A stretch of 36,470 nt of DNA from Gammaproteobacteria bacterium (GCA_015490755.1 WFXF01000072.1:1-36470); one strand, 5' to 3'. Counted from the stretch's first letter, positions 8,498 through 20,093 are shown. A program made the numbers and translations. The notes: generated by a model not told the origin, from the letters alone.

Positions 8498-10951
<2,454 letters not shown>

Positions 10952-10996
10952 TTAATTTCAATAATATCAATATGTTACACTGATTTAATTTACAAT

Positions 10997-11025
10997 TTGA
11001 CAAATAGAAAATAGAAGTGCAAAAT
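10997..11025 (+). promoter_or_regulatory. Predicted rpsT promoter
   Basis: A perfect -35 TTGACA (10997-11002) is followed after 17 bases by CAAAAT (11020-11025), a four-of-six -10 match. It lies about 50 bases upstream of the rpsT start codon. Confidence 0.5.
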
Positions 11026-11074
11026 CCAGCGTTATTTTTAATAATCAAGTACATTTACAAGCAGGAGTCAAAAC

Positions 11075-11335
11075 TTGGCAAATTCTAAACAAGCAGCAAA
11101 GCGTGCCAGACAGTCAGAAGTACGCCGTCAACGTAATACTGCAAATCGTTCAAAAATGCGTACGGCCATTAAAAATGTATTAAAAGCAGTTTCTGCTGGT
11201 GAAAAAACTGCTGCTGAAAGTGCCTATAAAGTAGCTGTACCAGTCATTGATACAATGGTAAACAAAAAGATTATTCATAAAAATAAAGCTGCTCGCCATA
11301 AGAGCCGTTTGAACTCACATATCCAGGCGATGTAA
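11075..11335 (+). CDS. rpsT: 30S ribosomal protein S20
   Basis: S20 is a primary 16S rRNA-binding protein. The 86-residue product is Lys/Arg/Ala-rich, starts ANSKQAAKRARQSEVRRQRN after the initiator, and ends NKAARHKSRLNSHIQAM, the expected size (E. coli 87). The start codon is TTG with CAGGAG about 8 bases upstream. A UUG start also occurs in E. coli rpsT, where it takes part in S20 autoregulation. rpsT is convergent with proB. Confidence 0.96.
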   Translation: MANSKQAAKRARQSEVRRQRNTANRSKMRTAIKNVLKAVSAGEKTAAESAYKVAVPVIDTMVNKKIIHKNKAARHKSRLNSHIQAM

Positions 11336-11348
11336 AAAATGAACTTCC

Positions 11349-11406
11349 AAACAAGCAATGGTGCCACTCATATGGAATATAGGTGTCGCACTGCTTGTTT
11401 GTTTTT
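11349..11406 (+). terminator. rpsT terminator
   Basis: AAACAAGCA (11349-11357) pairs with TGCTTGTTT (11392-11400) across a 34-base loop, and GTTTTTC follows. It starts 14 bases after the rpsT stop and lies just before the convergent proB end at 11424, so it may act in both directions. Confidence 0.6.
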
Positions 11407-11423
11407 CAGTTTTTTATCCAAAA

Positions 11424-12551
11424 TCAAATCAGCACCAGATTATCTCGACTAATAACCTCGGACTCCCTAGTATAACCAATTAAACTCTGAATAGAGTCTG
11501 AGCTGCTACCTTTGATCTTTTCCGCTTCATCGGCATTGTAGTTCACCAACCCTCGGGCAATCTCTTGCCCTGATTCAGTCAGGCAGGTCACAAGATCTCC
11601 TCGAGTAAATGTACCGTTTACCTCTACAACCCCAATAGCCAACAAACTTACGCCGCTATTTTTTAACGCAATAACAGCACCATCATCAAGTATAAGTGAA
11701 CCCTGTGGCTGCAGCTCAATCAACCAGCGTTTGCGAGCTACGGCCAAGGAGTCCTGGTTGGGATGCAGCAATGTACCCACCGTTTGACCTGAAGAAATCT
11801 TCGATAAAATATTTTCTTCCCGACCTGACGCGATAATAACTGATGTGCCTGAACGAGAAGCCCGTACCGCAGCTCTTACCTTGGTTAACATACCGCCGCG
11901 ACCGAATTTACCGACAGTTCCACTTGCGGCTTGCTGGTCAAGCTCAGGATCCCCAGCTTGTGCTTCACTGATTAATTGAGCCTTAGGATTATCTCTAGGA
12001 TCACTATCGTACATGCCATTTTGATCCGTTAAAATAACCAGTAAATCAGCTTCCACCAAGTTCGCAACCAACGCTGCCAAGGTGTCATTATCACCAAAAC
12101 GGATCTCATCTGCAGCAACGGTATCATTTTCATTAACAACCGGAATGACCCCCATCCTCAACAGTGTCGCCAAAGTACTTCGTGCATTGAGGTATCTACG
12201 CCGATTAGAGAGATCAGCATGAGTTAATAGAATTTGAGCAGTATGTAGATCATACTTTTGAAAACGGGATTCATAGGCCTGAATTAACCCCATCTGCCCA
12301 ACAGCAGCAGCAGCTTGCAACTCATGCAATGCATCAGGGCGATGCGGCCAATTCAAGCGCTTCATTCCCTCTGCAACAGCTCCTGATGATACCAGAACAA
12401 CCTCATGCCCTTCATGGCGTAACTGAGCAATCTGCTTGACCCAATCAGCAATAAGCTCATAATCAAGCCCCTTACCATGATTTGTTAAAAGGGAGCTGCC
12501 TACTTTTATGATCCAGCGTTTTGAACGCCCTAACTGTTCTCGAGTTTTCAC
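11424..12551 (-). CDS. proB: Glutamate 5-kinase ProB
   Basis: ProB phosphorylates glutamate in the first step of proline synthesis. The 375-residue protein has the amino-acid kinase domain (WIIKVGSSLLTN near residue 12, VLVSSGAVAEGMKRL near 52, PVVNENDTVAADEIRFGDNDTLAALVA in pieces around 135-160, and GRGGMLTKVRAA near 215). A C-terminal PUA domain runs from about residue 275, as in E. coli. The start is GTG, with AGGTGAG upstream. It follows obgE by 22 bases on the same strand, and obgE-proB is a common gammaproteobacterial pair. Confidence 0.96.
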   Translation of the reverse strand: MKTREQLGRSKRWIIKVGSSLLTNHGKGLDYELIADWVKQIAQLRHEGHEVVLVSSGAVAEGMKRLNWPHRPDALHELQAAAAVGQMGLIQAYESRFQKYDLHTAQILLTHADLSNRRRYLNARSTLATLLRMGVIPVVNENDTVAADEIRFGDNDTLAALVANLVEADLLVILTDQNGMYDSDPRDNPKAQLISEAQAGDPELDQQAASGTVGKFGRGGMLTKVRAAVRASRSGTSVIIASGREENILSKISSGQTVGTLLHPNQDSLAVARKRWLIELQPQGSLILDDGAVIALKNSGVSLLAIGVVEVNGTFTRGDLVTCLTESGQEIARGLVNYNADEAEKIKGSSSDSIQSLIGYTRESEVISRDNLVLI

Positions 12552-12573
12552 TTTATTTACTCACCTGCTCAAA

Positions 12574-13617
<1,044 letters not shown>

Positions 13618-13633
13618 CTACATTGCTAAACGA

Positions 13634-13660
13634 AAAAAGCCCCGTAAAACGGGGCTTTTT
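13634..13660 (-). terminator. Terminator between rpmA and obgE
   Basis: AAAAAGCCCCGT (13634-13645) and its exact reverse complement (13649-13660) form a 12-bp stem with a three-base AAA loop. In the minus direction it has a G/C-rich core followed by a T tract. It lies about 27 bases past the rpmA stop and 28 bases before the obgE start. Confidence 0.9.
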
Positions 13661-13687
13661 ATTGAGTCATATTATACTGACTTCAGA

Positions 13688-13945
13688 TCAATTAGGAACC
13701 ACACTTACAAACTTGCGGTTTTTAGGACCCTTAACCTCAAATAGAACTTTTCCTGCTGATTTAGCAAACAGTGTGTGATCATGACCACAACCTACATTAA
13801 GCCCTGGATGAAAACGTGTTCCACGTTGTCTTACAATAATATTTCCAGCAAGAACCTCTTGTCCACCATAACGCTTCACACCCAATCGCTTAGACTCTGA
13901 ATCGCGACCGTTTCGGGTACTACCACCTGCTTTTTTATGAGCCAT
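13688..13945 (-). CDS. rpmA: 50S ribosomal protein L27
   Basis: The 85-residue product starts [18 protein letters not shown], the N-terminus that reaches towards the peptidyl-transferase centre, and continues [20 protein letters not shown] and [16 protein letters not shown], all typical of L27 at standard length. ACGGAGA lies about 7 bases before the ATG. It follows rplU by 35 bases, the conserved rplU-rpmA order. Confidence 0.97.
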   Translation of the reverse strand: MAHKKAGGSTRNGRDSESKRLGVKRYGGQEVLAGNIIVRQRGTRFHPGLNVGCGHDHTLFAKSAGKVLFEVKGPKNRKFVSVVPN

Positions 13946-13980
13946 TATATTTCTCCGTATCTATCGTCTTATATTTTTGA

Positions 13981-14295
13981 TTAACCAGCAGAAATACCGG
14001 TAATTTGAAGTTCTGTATACCATTGGCGATGCCCCATTTGAGTACGCGAATGTTTACGGCGGCGAAACTTAACTATTTTAATTTTTTTGCCGCGACCGTG
14101 TTTCATCACAGTCGCTAATACTTTTCCGCCCTCAATAAAAGGCGCACCTACCTTTACATCACCACCATCGCCAACCATAAGCACTTGATCAATATCGATA
14201 TTACTTCCTTCTTCGATATCAATTTTTTCTACTTTTATTGTATCACCATTGGTAACGCGGTACTGTTTACCGCCGGTTTTGATTACCGCGTACAT
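13981..14295 (-). CDS. rplU: 50S ribosomal protein L21
   Basis: The 104-residue protein begins [18 protein letters not shown] and ends [15 protein letters not shown], the normal length for L21 (E. coli 103). A longer reading back to 14397 is possible, but the ATG at 14295 has GGAGAAAG just upstream and matches the family start exactly. It heads rplU-rpmA and has its own promoter just upstream. It lies 114 bases downstream of the arabinose-type cluster on the same strand. Confidence 0.96.
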   Translation of the reverse strand: MYAVIKTGGKQYRVTNGDTIKVEKIDIEEGSNIDIDQVLMVGDGGDVKVGAPFIEGGKVLATVMKHGRGKKIKIVKFRRRKHSRTQMGHRQWYTELQITGISAG

Positions 14296-14377
14296 AACTT
14301 TCTCCAAAAATTCTTTTGATCTGACGGACAAGCGCAACATAGCAAAAAATGTCTTCAACCCGACTTTCGAACGCGCG

Positions 14378-14406
14378 ATTCTACTCGTTATAGACAATCA
14401 AATCAA
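14378..14406 (-). promoter_or_regulatory. Predicted rplU promoter
   Basis: Minus strand: -35 TTGATT (14401-14406), 17-base spacer, -10 TAGAAT (14378-14383). It lies directly beyond the stop of the neighbouring gene (14410), leaving a leader of roughly 75 bases before rplU. No terminator is seen between that gene and this promoter. Confidence 0.55.
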
Positions 14407-14409
14407 ATT

Positions 14410-15579
14410 TTACTTTGAGATCGATACTTTCTCTATAAGAACTGTCACGACAAACAGGAGCCCCAGCAATCCAATCATATATTGCCCCACAAAAAATCGG
14501 GCCCAAATCGCTGGAAATAGAAGATAATGCAATAGAAGATAAATGACAGACAACAAACTCAATACGAGCACGGGGGTTTTATGTATATGCAGCAATGTAT
14601 CCCAAACAGAGCCACCCTTATTTTGCGATAGCCAGAAAATAATTGCCTGTAAAGTAATCGTTATTCCAAACAATAAAAACGGCACATCATAAAAAATCAG
14701 CTTTAGATTACCTGTGACTGCAGATATATATTGCTCAATAGTGACACCAAAAGATGAATATTCGACGGGGTGCGTCGCTGTCATATTGGATACAAATGCA
14801 AGATAAAATACAGTACTCCAACCGTAATTGCCAACAACAGAGTTAACAACAAAGTAAACTCCTAATGAAGCCAGCATACTAACAATTGCCAGCTTGCGTA
14901 AATCAGGCTGAAATAATATAAAGTAACCCGTAAATAGAGCAACCAAAACAATCATATCGGTGCGCATCATGACTGATAGCACGAGAAACAGAAAAAGCAA
15001 TCGCCAATGAGCTTGCATAAATGCAAAACAGATCAGCCCTGTCCAGAAAAAAGCAAGCGAGTCTGCGGTCACTGTTTGAGAAACATCAAGAATCCCTGAA
15101 ATTTGGAAAAAAAAGGGCACTATCATCCAAAAGGCCGGATGAATCACTCGTCTGTATGCATAATAAAAAACAAGCAAACCTGCACAAGTCAGAGCAGCAG
15201 AAACGATATGAGATGCCAGAAAAATATTGACCCCTAATTTCACCAAGCCAAGTATTAGCAGAACAAATATGATTCGAATTTTATAAAAGGGGATCTCTTG
15301 GTTAAATGCATTAGCATCCGCAAACAAAATTTCATCATCTTTCTTGCCTACGGTAAGGCTTTCAAACTCTTCATCAGTAGCATACGCTTTAAAGCCCTGG
15401 TAAACATAATCATGCACATAATTTTCGTCAGCGTTTTCGATACTGATTGCAGAAGCTGCGTAACCCAGTATGTCCCAATTTTGTGTAGGTGAGCTGATTG
15501 CGTAGAAAAAGAACAATAAGCTTGAAGCAATGATAAAACCATGCGCGACCCAAGAAAGGTTTCTGGAATTATTAAGCAT
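14410..15579 (-). CDS. Polytopic membrane protein, GT-C glycosyltransferase-like
   Basis: This is a 389-residue integral membrane protein with about ten hydrophobic segments. A first transmembrane helix (about residues 12-28) is followed by an outside loop beginning SSPTQNWDILGY, with an acidic residue at 35, and a long polar stretch to about residue 95. This layout, an acidic residue in the first loop then many helices, resembles GT-C enzymes that use polyprenyl-phosphate sugars. I see no diagnostic signature beyond that. It is the last gene of a seven-gene unit that appears to make polyprenylphosphoryl-arabinose, so an arabinosyltransferase role, like that of TfpW in Pseudomonas pilin arabinosylation, is inferred. 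ATG 15579 was chosen over a start at 15672 because it overlaps the preceding stop by only 8 bases and removes an implausible 31-residue extension. Confidence 0.65.
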   Translation of the reverse strand: MLNNSRNLSWVAHGFIIASSLLFFFYAISSPTQNWDILGYAASAISIENADENYVHDYVYQGFKAYATDEEFESLTVGKKDDEILFADANAFNQEIPFYKIRIIFVLLILGLVKLGVNIFLASHIVSAALTCAGLLVFYYAYRRVIHPAFWMIVPFFFQISGILDVSQTVTADSLAFFWTGLICFAFMQAHWRLLFLFLVLSVMMRTDMIVLVALFTGYFILFQPDLRKLAIVSMLASLGVYFVVNSVVGNYGWSTVFYLAFVSNMTATHPVEYSSFGVTIEQYISAVTGNLKLIFYDVPFLLFGITITLQAIIFWLSQNKGGSVWDTLLHIHKTPVLVLSLLSVIYLLLHYLLFPAIWARFFVGQYMIGLLGLLFVVTVLIEKVSISK

Positions 15580-16552
15580 TTTTAGACCAACGATTGTTAA
15601 TCCAGGTACGTACCGGGTTCTCAAATAAATAGAATGAAAGTATGCCCACAGTAATTGCCAACAACAGACCAATAAAATCAGGGCCAGGTATTTTCCAGTT
15701 AAAGCGATAGAAGGGCTGTTGCCAAAGATATATAGAAAACGACCAAATTCCCATTAAACGAACTATTTTAAGCTCTAAAAATTTACGAAACAGCTGATCT
15801 GATTCAAGCAAATGATTGAGGGTAAAAGCCAAAAGTAGAGGAGATAAGGAAAAAGCCAGCCAACTTGGCATAATGCTGAGATAACACATCATCGCAATCA
15901 AAAGAGTTATCACAGGCAAAACAGGGGGTACCGTAATATTCCATTGTTTTTTAAGAAGATTATATCCTGCGGACAAAAATATAAAACTGACCGCAGATTC
16001 GGTTCTAATTCTAAAGTCTTTGGGTGCCAGGTCCCCAATTGAATAATAATAAAAACAGACAACGATTGACATGAGTCCAAGCAAGACTAAAACATAAGCA
16101 GCATTAGTGTTGCGTAAAATAAACAGCGTCAAGATGCTCATGATGACATAAGCATGTTCTTCAACATTCAGAGACCACAAATGCCCTACTGGAACATCTG
16201 TATCCCAAATATGAGGGGTTACAGGATAATAAGTGCGAAGAAAAGTGAGATTAGCAACGACTTCACTGGCTGAAAAATCTAGACTTATAAGTTTAGCAGC
16301 TAGAAATGTAACGAGCACAAACAGTGTAAATGCAGGAATAATGCGACTGAATCTACGAATATAAAAATCCTTTAGATTCATACGTTTTTCAAACAGGATT
16401 GTACTCATCAACATGCCTGACAGTACAAAGAAAAAATCAACCCCCATCCTGCCTTCCAATATCCATGGTGTATTGGTGAAATGGCCACATAATAGAAGAA
16501 TGATAGCCATTCCACGCCAGCCATCCCAAACATCAATTCGATTCGTACGCAT
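15572..16552 (-). CDS. Acyltransferase 3 family membrane protein (OafA-like)
   Basis: This 326-residue membrane protein belongs to the acyltransferase-3 family, which O-acylates cell-surface sugars. The start RIDVWDGWRGMAIILLLCGHF contains the family Arg and the conserved His at residue 24. RMGVDFFFVLSG (35-46) and FYIRRFSRIIPAF follow, and LWSLNVEEHAYV is near residue 125. About ten hydrophobic segments follow, and there is no periplasmic SGNH domain. It overlaps the GT-C-like gene by 8 bases. It is separated from the upstream epimerase gene by 121 bases containing hairpins, the only real gap in the cluster. Acetylation of the transferred sugar is a reasonable guess; substrate and acyl donor are unknown. 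Confidence 0.85.
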   Translation of the reverse strand: MRTNRIDVWDGWRGMAIILLLCGHFTNTPWILEGRMGVDFFFVLSGMLMSTILFEKRMNLKDFYIRRFSRIIPAFTLFVLVTFLAAKLISLDFSASEVVANLTFLRTYYPVTPHIWDTDVPVGHLWSLNVEEHAYVIMSILTLFILRNTNAAYVLVLLGLMSIVVCFYYYSIGDLAPKDFRIRTESAVSFIFLSAGYNLLKKQWNITVPPVLPVITLLIAMMCYLSIMPSWLAFSLSPLLLAFTLNHLLESDQLFRKFLELKIVRLMGIWSFSIYLWQQPFYRFNWKIPGPDFIGLLLAITVGILSFYLFENPVRTWINNRWSKNA

Positions 16553-16563
16553 TATTATATTCC

Positions 16564-16668
16564 CGCCCTATTTAGTTTGAACTCCTCTTTCCATAGGGAG
16601 AGTAAATTAGGGCGAGAAAACCTCTTCCCCCCTAACCTTAGACTTAAGGTTATCGGCAGGTTTTTCGA
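16564..16668. other. Hairpin-rich gap inside the cluster
   Basis: CGCCCT (16564-16569) pairs with AGGGCG (16609-16614), with partly paired bases inside, enclosing the sequence upstream of the acyltransferase gene. TAACCTTA (16633-16640) and TAAGGTTA (16645-16652) form an 8-bp stem with a GACT loop. Around the second stem, GAAAACCT and AGGTTTTTC can extend it. No T tract follows the second stem on the minus strand, so it is not a standard terminator. Confidence 0.45.
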
Positions 16669-16673
16669 AAAAT

Positions 16674-17648
16674 TTATCTATCTTTATATGACTTGTAAGC
16701 AATAATTAGCAAGTCAGTATCATGATCTTTCGGCTTCCAGTTAAGCTCTCTTTCGCCTTTACTTACATCCAGAACGCAAGTTTCATCTGCAATTAAATAT
16801 TGTTCTGGGTCCATCAAGGGTTTGCCAATAATATCCAGCGCTGCTAATGCTTTTTTAACTAATGATACGGGTGTAGGTACCAGGAATGATTTGCTACCCG
16901 CCTCGGCTATCAAGCTACTAAGAAGCTCTTTAACGGTCGGCGGATTTAATGATCCTAAATTGTATTCTTCATTTGGAAATCCGGCTTCAACAGCACATAA
17001 ACACGCTTCGGCACAATCACTTACAGAAATAAATTGATAGTAATTTTTACCATTGCCAATCATTGGAACCGGCAGATTTTTATCAATCAATATAAATAAC
17101 TTTTCAAGAATACCGAGTCGCCCAGGGCCTATAATGAGCCGTGGACGAAAAATAGTAATATTCATCCCCTTATTTCGATATTCACCGCAAAGAAGTTCTG
17201 TACGGTATTTAGCTTCACCATAAGGCCCTATTGGCTCTCTGGGGTGATCTTCAAAACGTGGATTGGTTTGTGTGTGCCCATAAACCATATCAGTAGTAAA
17301 ATAAACAAGGTTATCCAGTTTTCTTTGCTGCATAAAATCAAGAACATTTGTAGTACCCACATACAGCGCTTGCCAGAAATAATCCTTACGCTTACTTCTT
17401 TTCAAAATAGGCACTAAAAGTTCAGCAGCAAAATGATAAATCACATCATCCGGTTCAGTGGGAATGGCTTCAAAGGTCGCAGTCTCTTTGACATCCATTT
17501 TAAGATAAGAGACCTGGGGACTATCATAAATACCAGAAGCAAGAGTCTGTTTACGATCACAAATCAGTACCTGTTCACCACGAGCTGTTAGTTTTTTTGT
17601 GAGTTCAGTACCAAGAAACCCATCTCCCCCAAAGATAATATGTTTCAT
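16674..17648 (-). CDS. NAD-dependent epimerase/dehydratase-like protein
   Basis: This 324-residue extended short-chain dehydrogenase is soluble. The N-terminal Rossmann motif is GGDGFLG (7-13), DVKE is near residue 52, and the catalytic pair is Tyr143 and Lys147 (YGEAK) with Thr118-Thr119 before it. The C-terminal half has YNLGSLNPPTVKELLS and a substrate-binding region typical of sugar-nucleotide epimerases and reductases. The exact reaction cannot be read from sequence. It starts 24 bases after the SMR-like gene, in the same unit as the DprE1 and DprE2 homologues, so it probably acts on a sugar nucleotide or lipid-linked sugar for the same glycan. Confidence 0.85.
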   Translation of the reverse strand: MKHIIFGGDGFLGTELTKKLTARGEQVLICDRKQTLASGIYDSPQVSYLKMDVKETATFEAIPTEPDDVIYHFAAELLVPILKRSKRKDYFWQALYVGTTNVLDFMQQRKLDNLVYFTTDMVYGHTQTNPRFEDHPREPIGPYGEAKYRTELLCGEYRNKGMNITIFRPRLIIGPGRLGILEKLFILIDKNLPVPMIGNGKNYYQFISVSDCAEACLCAVEAGFPNEEYNLGSLNPPTVKELLSSLIAEAGSKSFLVPTPVSLVKKALAALDIIGKPLMDPEQYLIADETCVLDVSKGERELNWKPKDHDTDLLIIAYKSYKDR

Positions 17649-17672
17649 AATTTATCTACCTTTTTAAAAATT

Positions 17673-18047
17673 TTATGTACGAGCGACCAGTGCAACACCC
17701 GCGCAAATAAGAAGAACTCCGGCAACCCGCCACATTGTGACAACTTCGGCCAAAACAAAATGTCCATACACCGTAATTAAAACGAAAGACAAACCCAAAA
17801 AAGGGTAGGCAAAACTAATTTCAACTCTCGACAATACAACAAGGTGAGAAGCCATACTGACAACCATGACAAAAATCCCGAGAACTATATACCAATTTAG
17901 TAGTACATCAAGAGCAGAGGACATCAATCCAGAGAAAGAGAGCTCAAACTTGCCAATCATGGTCATGCCTTTTTTAAGCATAATTTGTGACAAAAAATTA
18001 GTTAAAACTGTAAACAGTATGAGCGGAATAAACTGGCTTTGACTCAT
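17673..18047 (-). CDS. Small four-helix EamA/SMR-type membrane protein, candidate lipid-sugar flippase
   Basis: The 124-residue protein has four hydrophobic segments and no soluble domain. An early Gln/Lys helix (NFLSQIMLKKGM), then VEISFAYPFLGLSFVLITVYGHF and a final helix ending in Ala-Arg-Thr, resemble the SMR/EamA fold of ArnE/ArnF, which move undecaprenyl-phosphate-aminoarabinose across the inner membrane. Its start overlaps the DprE2-like stop by four bases (ATGA), so the two are coupled. In mycobacteria a different small membrane protein (Rv3789, GtrA type) has been proposed for the arabinose lipid. Flipping of polyprenylphosphoryl-arabinose is thus inferred from fold and context. A drug-efflux role is less likely here. 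Confidence 0.7.
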   Translation of the reverse strand: MSQSQFIPLILFTVLTNFLSQIMLKKGMTMIGKFELSFSGLMSSALDVLLNWYIVLGIFVMVVSMASHLVVLSRVEISFAYPFLGLSFVLITVYGHFVLAEVVTMWRVAGVLLICAGVALVART

Positions 18048-18799
18048 AAACTTAACCTCTTAAAAATAATTTCTGGAATGTTATTTATAATAAACATGAT
18101 CAACCTCCAGAACCCTGGGGTGTAAACTTCATCTTTTCTTCTGCTTGCCGCTTTATATATATCTTGAGCAACTTTTTCAGGCTTTACCCAAAGCAACCCT
18201 TTGTCAAAATCGCGCGTCATAGGAGTATCAATAAATCCTGGCTTCATGGTTGTAACAGAACAGTTCGATCGGTACAGGCGGTTACGTAAACCCTGCAAAA
18301 AAATAGTGAGTGCCCCTTTAGCTGTGCCATAAATATAGTTAGATTGCCGCCCCCGATCGCCAGCCACTGATGATACGACAACAATCCCTCTTCCTGTCTC
18401 TTTTTCTACCTTATTAGCAATCAGGGTCAATAATGATACAACGCTTAAAAAGTTTGTCATTAAGGCATTATGAGTTGAACTCCACGATGCCTCACACTCT
18501 TTTTGCTCAGGCAAAGAACCGTAAAAAAAATAATACTTAGCAATATCAGTGCACCTTTCCTCAATATTTTCAAGTAACTCCGAGTGTTTCTGAGTATTAT
18601 CAAAATCACTGTGCAGGCACTCAACCAAGGGCGCACCGCGTGTGCGTAAATCAGCTGCAACACGATTAATCCTATCAAGATTTCTTGCAACTAAAATCAT
18701 GGAGTCACCCGATTCTGCATGGATTCGTGCCAACATTTGACCTACTGCTGAAGTGGCTCCAAATATTACAATGGTTTCATTATCAGGTTTTTTTATCAC
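18044..18799 (-). CDS. DprE2-like reductase (polyprenylphosphoryl-2-keto-ribose to arabinose)
   Basis: This 251-residue short-chain dehydrogenase has the nucleotide-binding motif GATSAVG (14-20), SS at 143-144, and the catalytic Tyr157 and Lys161 in GDRGRQSNYIYGTAK. The GDRGRQSN stretch and the hydrophobic tail are typical of DprE2, the NADH-dependent enzyme that reduces the 2-keto intermediate to polyprenylphosphoryl-D-arabinose. The start is GTG; GGAG lies 8 bases upstream, and the next ATG would delete the Rossmann motif. It overlaps the end of the DprE1-like gene by 17 bases, which supports their acting as a pair, as in mycobacteria. Confidence 0.88.
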   Translation of the reverse strand: MIKKPDNETIVIFGATSAVGQMLARIHAESGDSMILVARNLDRINRVAADLRTRGAPLVECLHSDFDNTQKHSELLENIEERCTDIAKYYFFYGSLPEQKECEASWSSTHNALMTNFLSVVSLLTLIANKVEKETGRGIVVVSSVAGDRGRQSNYIYGTAKGALTIFLQGLRNRLYRSNCSVTTMKPGFIDTPMTRDFDKGLLWVKPEKVAQDIYKAASRRKDEVYTPGFWRLIMFIINNIPEIIFKRLSL

Positions 18800-20093
18800 T
18801 CACTCTTCTCCAAAAGTCCGAGGAAAATTTCGGATCAATATATGCCTCAAACTCACTATAGTTTGGAAAGTATGACTGGAACGCCTGACTAGACATCCGT
18901 ACATCTTTGGCTGGATATACAGCACCGCCTGCATCCATAACCAAATGATCGAGCTCTTGCAACAATTTCAGTGTAATGTTTCCTCTGTTGGCAAAGTCAA
19001 GTGCCAAACAGATTCCGGGGCGTGGAAAAGATAACATTCCCGGTGATTTCAAATCACCAAACTCTTTCAATACAGCAAGAAATGAGCCCAGGCCGGAAGC
19101 AACAATTTTATTTAAAGCTTTTTCCATCACGACAAGCTTTGATGGTGGCACAACAAACTGGTACTGATAAAACCCCTGGCTCCCGTAAATACGGTTCCAA
19201 TTCCCAATACTATCCAGAGGGTAGAAAAAATCATCATAGTGCTGTTTGGTCGGTTTACCAGCACTTAAGCGATTTTTATTAAAATAGAGTGCATTGAATG
19301 CTCTGATTGAGTATCGATTGATTGCCTGTTTAGGAAAGTTTATCGGGATTGATATCGTTGGTTCATGCAATGCTGATTTAGATTTTTTATCACAATCAAT
19401 ATGGTTGCCTGACATAAACAGACCTCTGGCAAACTGTTTACCAGAGGAGGCACAATCCAGCCAGGCCACAGAGTAACGATGCTTGACATTAGCTTGCTCT
19501 GAAAGAGCACAAAACTCTTCCAATCCATGAAAAGCTGTTGTTTCTACCTCAATAAAAGAAGAGGGAATTTTTATCAACTGAACTTCTGCCCAACTAATAA
19601 AACCCGTCAATCCTAAACCACCTATGGTCGCGGCAAAAAATTCAGTATTTTTTTCAGGGCTGCATATCAGCTTTTTACCACTGGAGCGCTTTAACTCAAA
19701 GCAACGTATGTGCCTGCCCAGTGTACCGTCTTGATGATGATTTTTACCATGCACATCATTGGCAATTGCACCACCCAAAGTCACATATTTCGTTCCTGGA
19801 GTAACGGGTAAAAACCAGCCTTTCGGAACAGTGAGTGCCAAAATATCGGCAAATGTTGCACCAGATTCGCATCGCAAGATACCTTGCTCAACATCAAAAC
19901 TAATAAATCGATTCAATAAACGACCGTCAATTACAATACCGTCGCTATTTAAACATGAGTCACCATAGCTTCGTCCATTACCAAAAGGCAGTAATGATCC
20001 TGTTTCTTTGTGCAGGTCAAAATCTGTCCATGCGGGTTTAATTGCATTTTGCCTAGAGGCCGGACAGTAGGCCCAACTTCTATAAGTTGTCAT
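18783..20093 (-). CDS. DprE1-like FAD-dependent decaprenylphosphoryl-ribose 2-oxidase homologue
   Basis: This 436-residue flavoenzyme of the vanillyl-alcohol-oxidase superfamily has the FAD-binding region GNGRSYGDS (residues 38-46) and the stretch VTPGTKYVTLGGAIANDVHG ending in HGKNHH (115-120), both diagnostic of DprE1. A C-terminal AKDVR holds the Lys equivalent to mycobacterial K418. DprE1 oxidises the C2 hydroxyl of polyprenylphosphoryl-ribose. In the region around Mycobacterium tuberculosis C387, this protein reads SFPRPGICLALDF, where Ala seems to replace the Cys. ATG 20093 was preferred over 20123 because the protein then starts like homologues, lies 4 bases past the upstream stop, and has GGAA upstream. 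It precedes the DprE2-like gene. Confidence 0.88.
   Translation of the reverse strand: MTTYRSWAYCPASRQNAIKPAWTDFDLHKETGSLLPFGNGRSYGDSCLNSDGIVIDGRLLNRFISFDVEQGILRCESGATFADILALTVPKGWFLPVTPGTKYVTLGGAIANDVHGKNHHQDGTLGRHIRCFELKRSSGKKLICSPEKNTEFFAATIGGLGLTGFISWAEVQLIKIPSSFIEVETTAFHGLEEFCALSEQANVKHRYSVAWLDCASSGKQFARGLFMSGNHIDCDKKSKSALHEPTISIPINFPKQAINRYSIRAFNALYFNKNRLSAGKPTKQHYDDFFYPLDSIGNWNRIYGSQGFYQYQFVVPPSKLVVMEKALNKIVASGLGSFLAVLKEFGDLKSPGMLSFPRPGICLALDFANRGNITLKLLQELDHLVMDAGGAVYPAKDVRMSSQAFQSYFPNYSEFEAYIDPKFSSDFWRRVSDKKT

Noticed and set aside
13818-13831. Third parS-like sequence in rpmA (TGTTCCACGTTG)
   Set aside because: Only one half of the palindrome is present.
16554-16559. TATAAT on the minus strand just before the acyltransferase ATG
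   Set aside because: Transcription would begin inside the coding region, and a later start would remove the conserved N-terminal motif.
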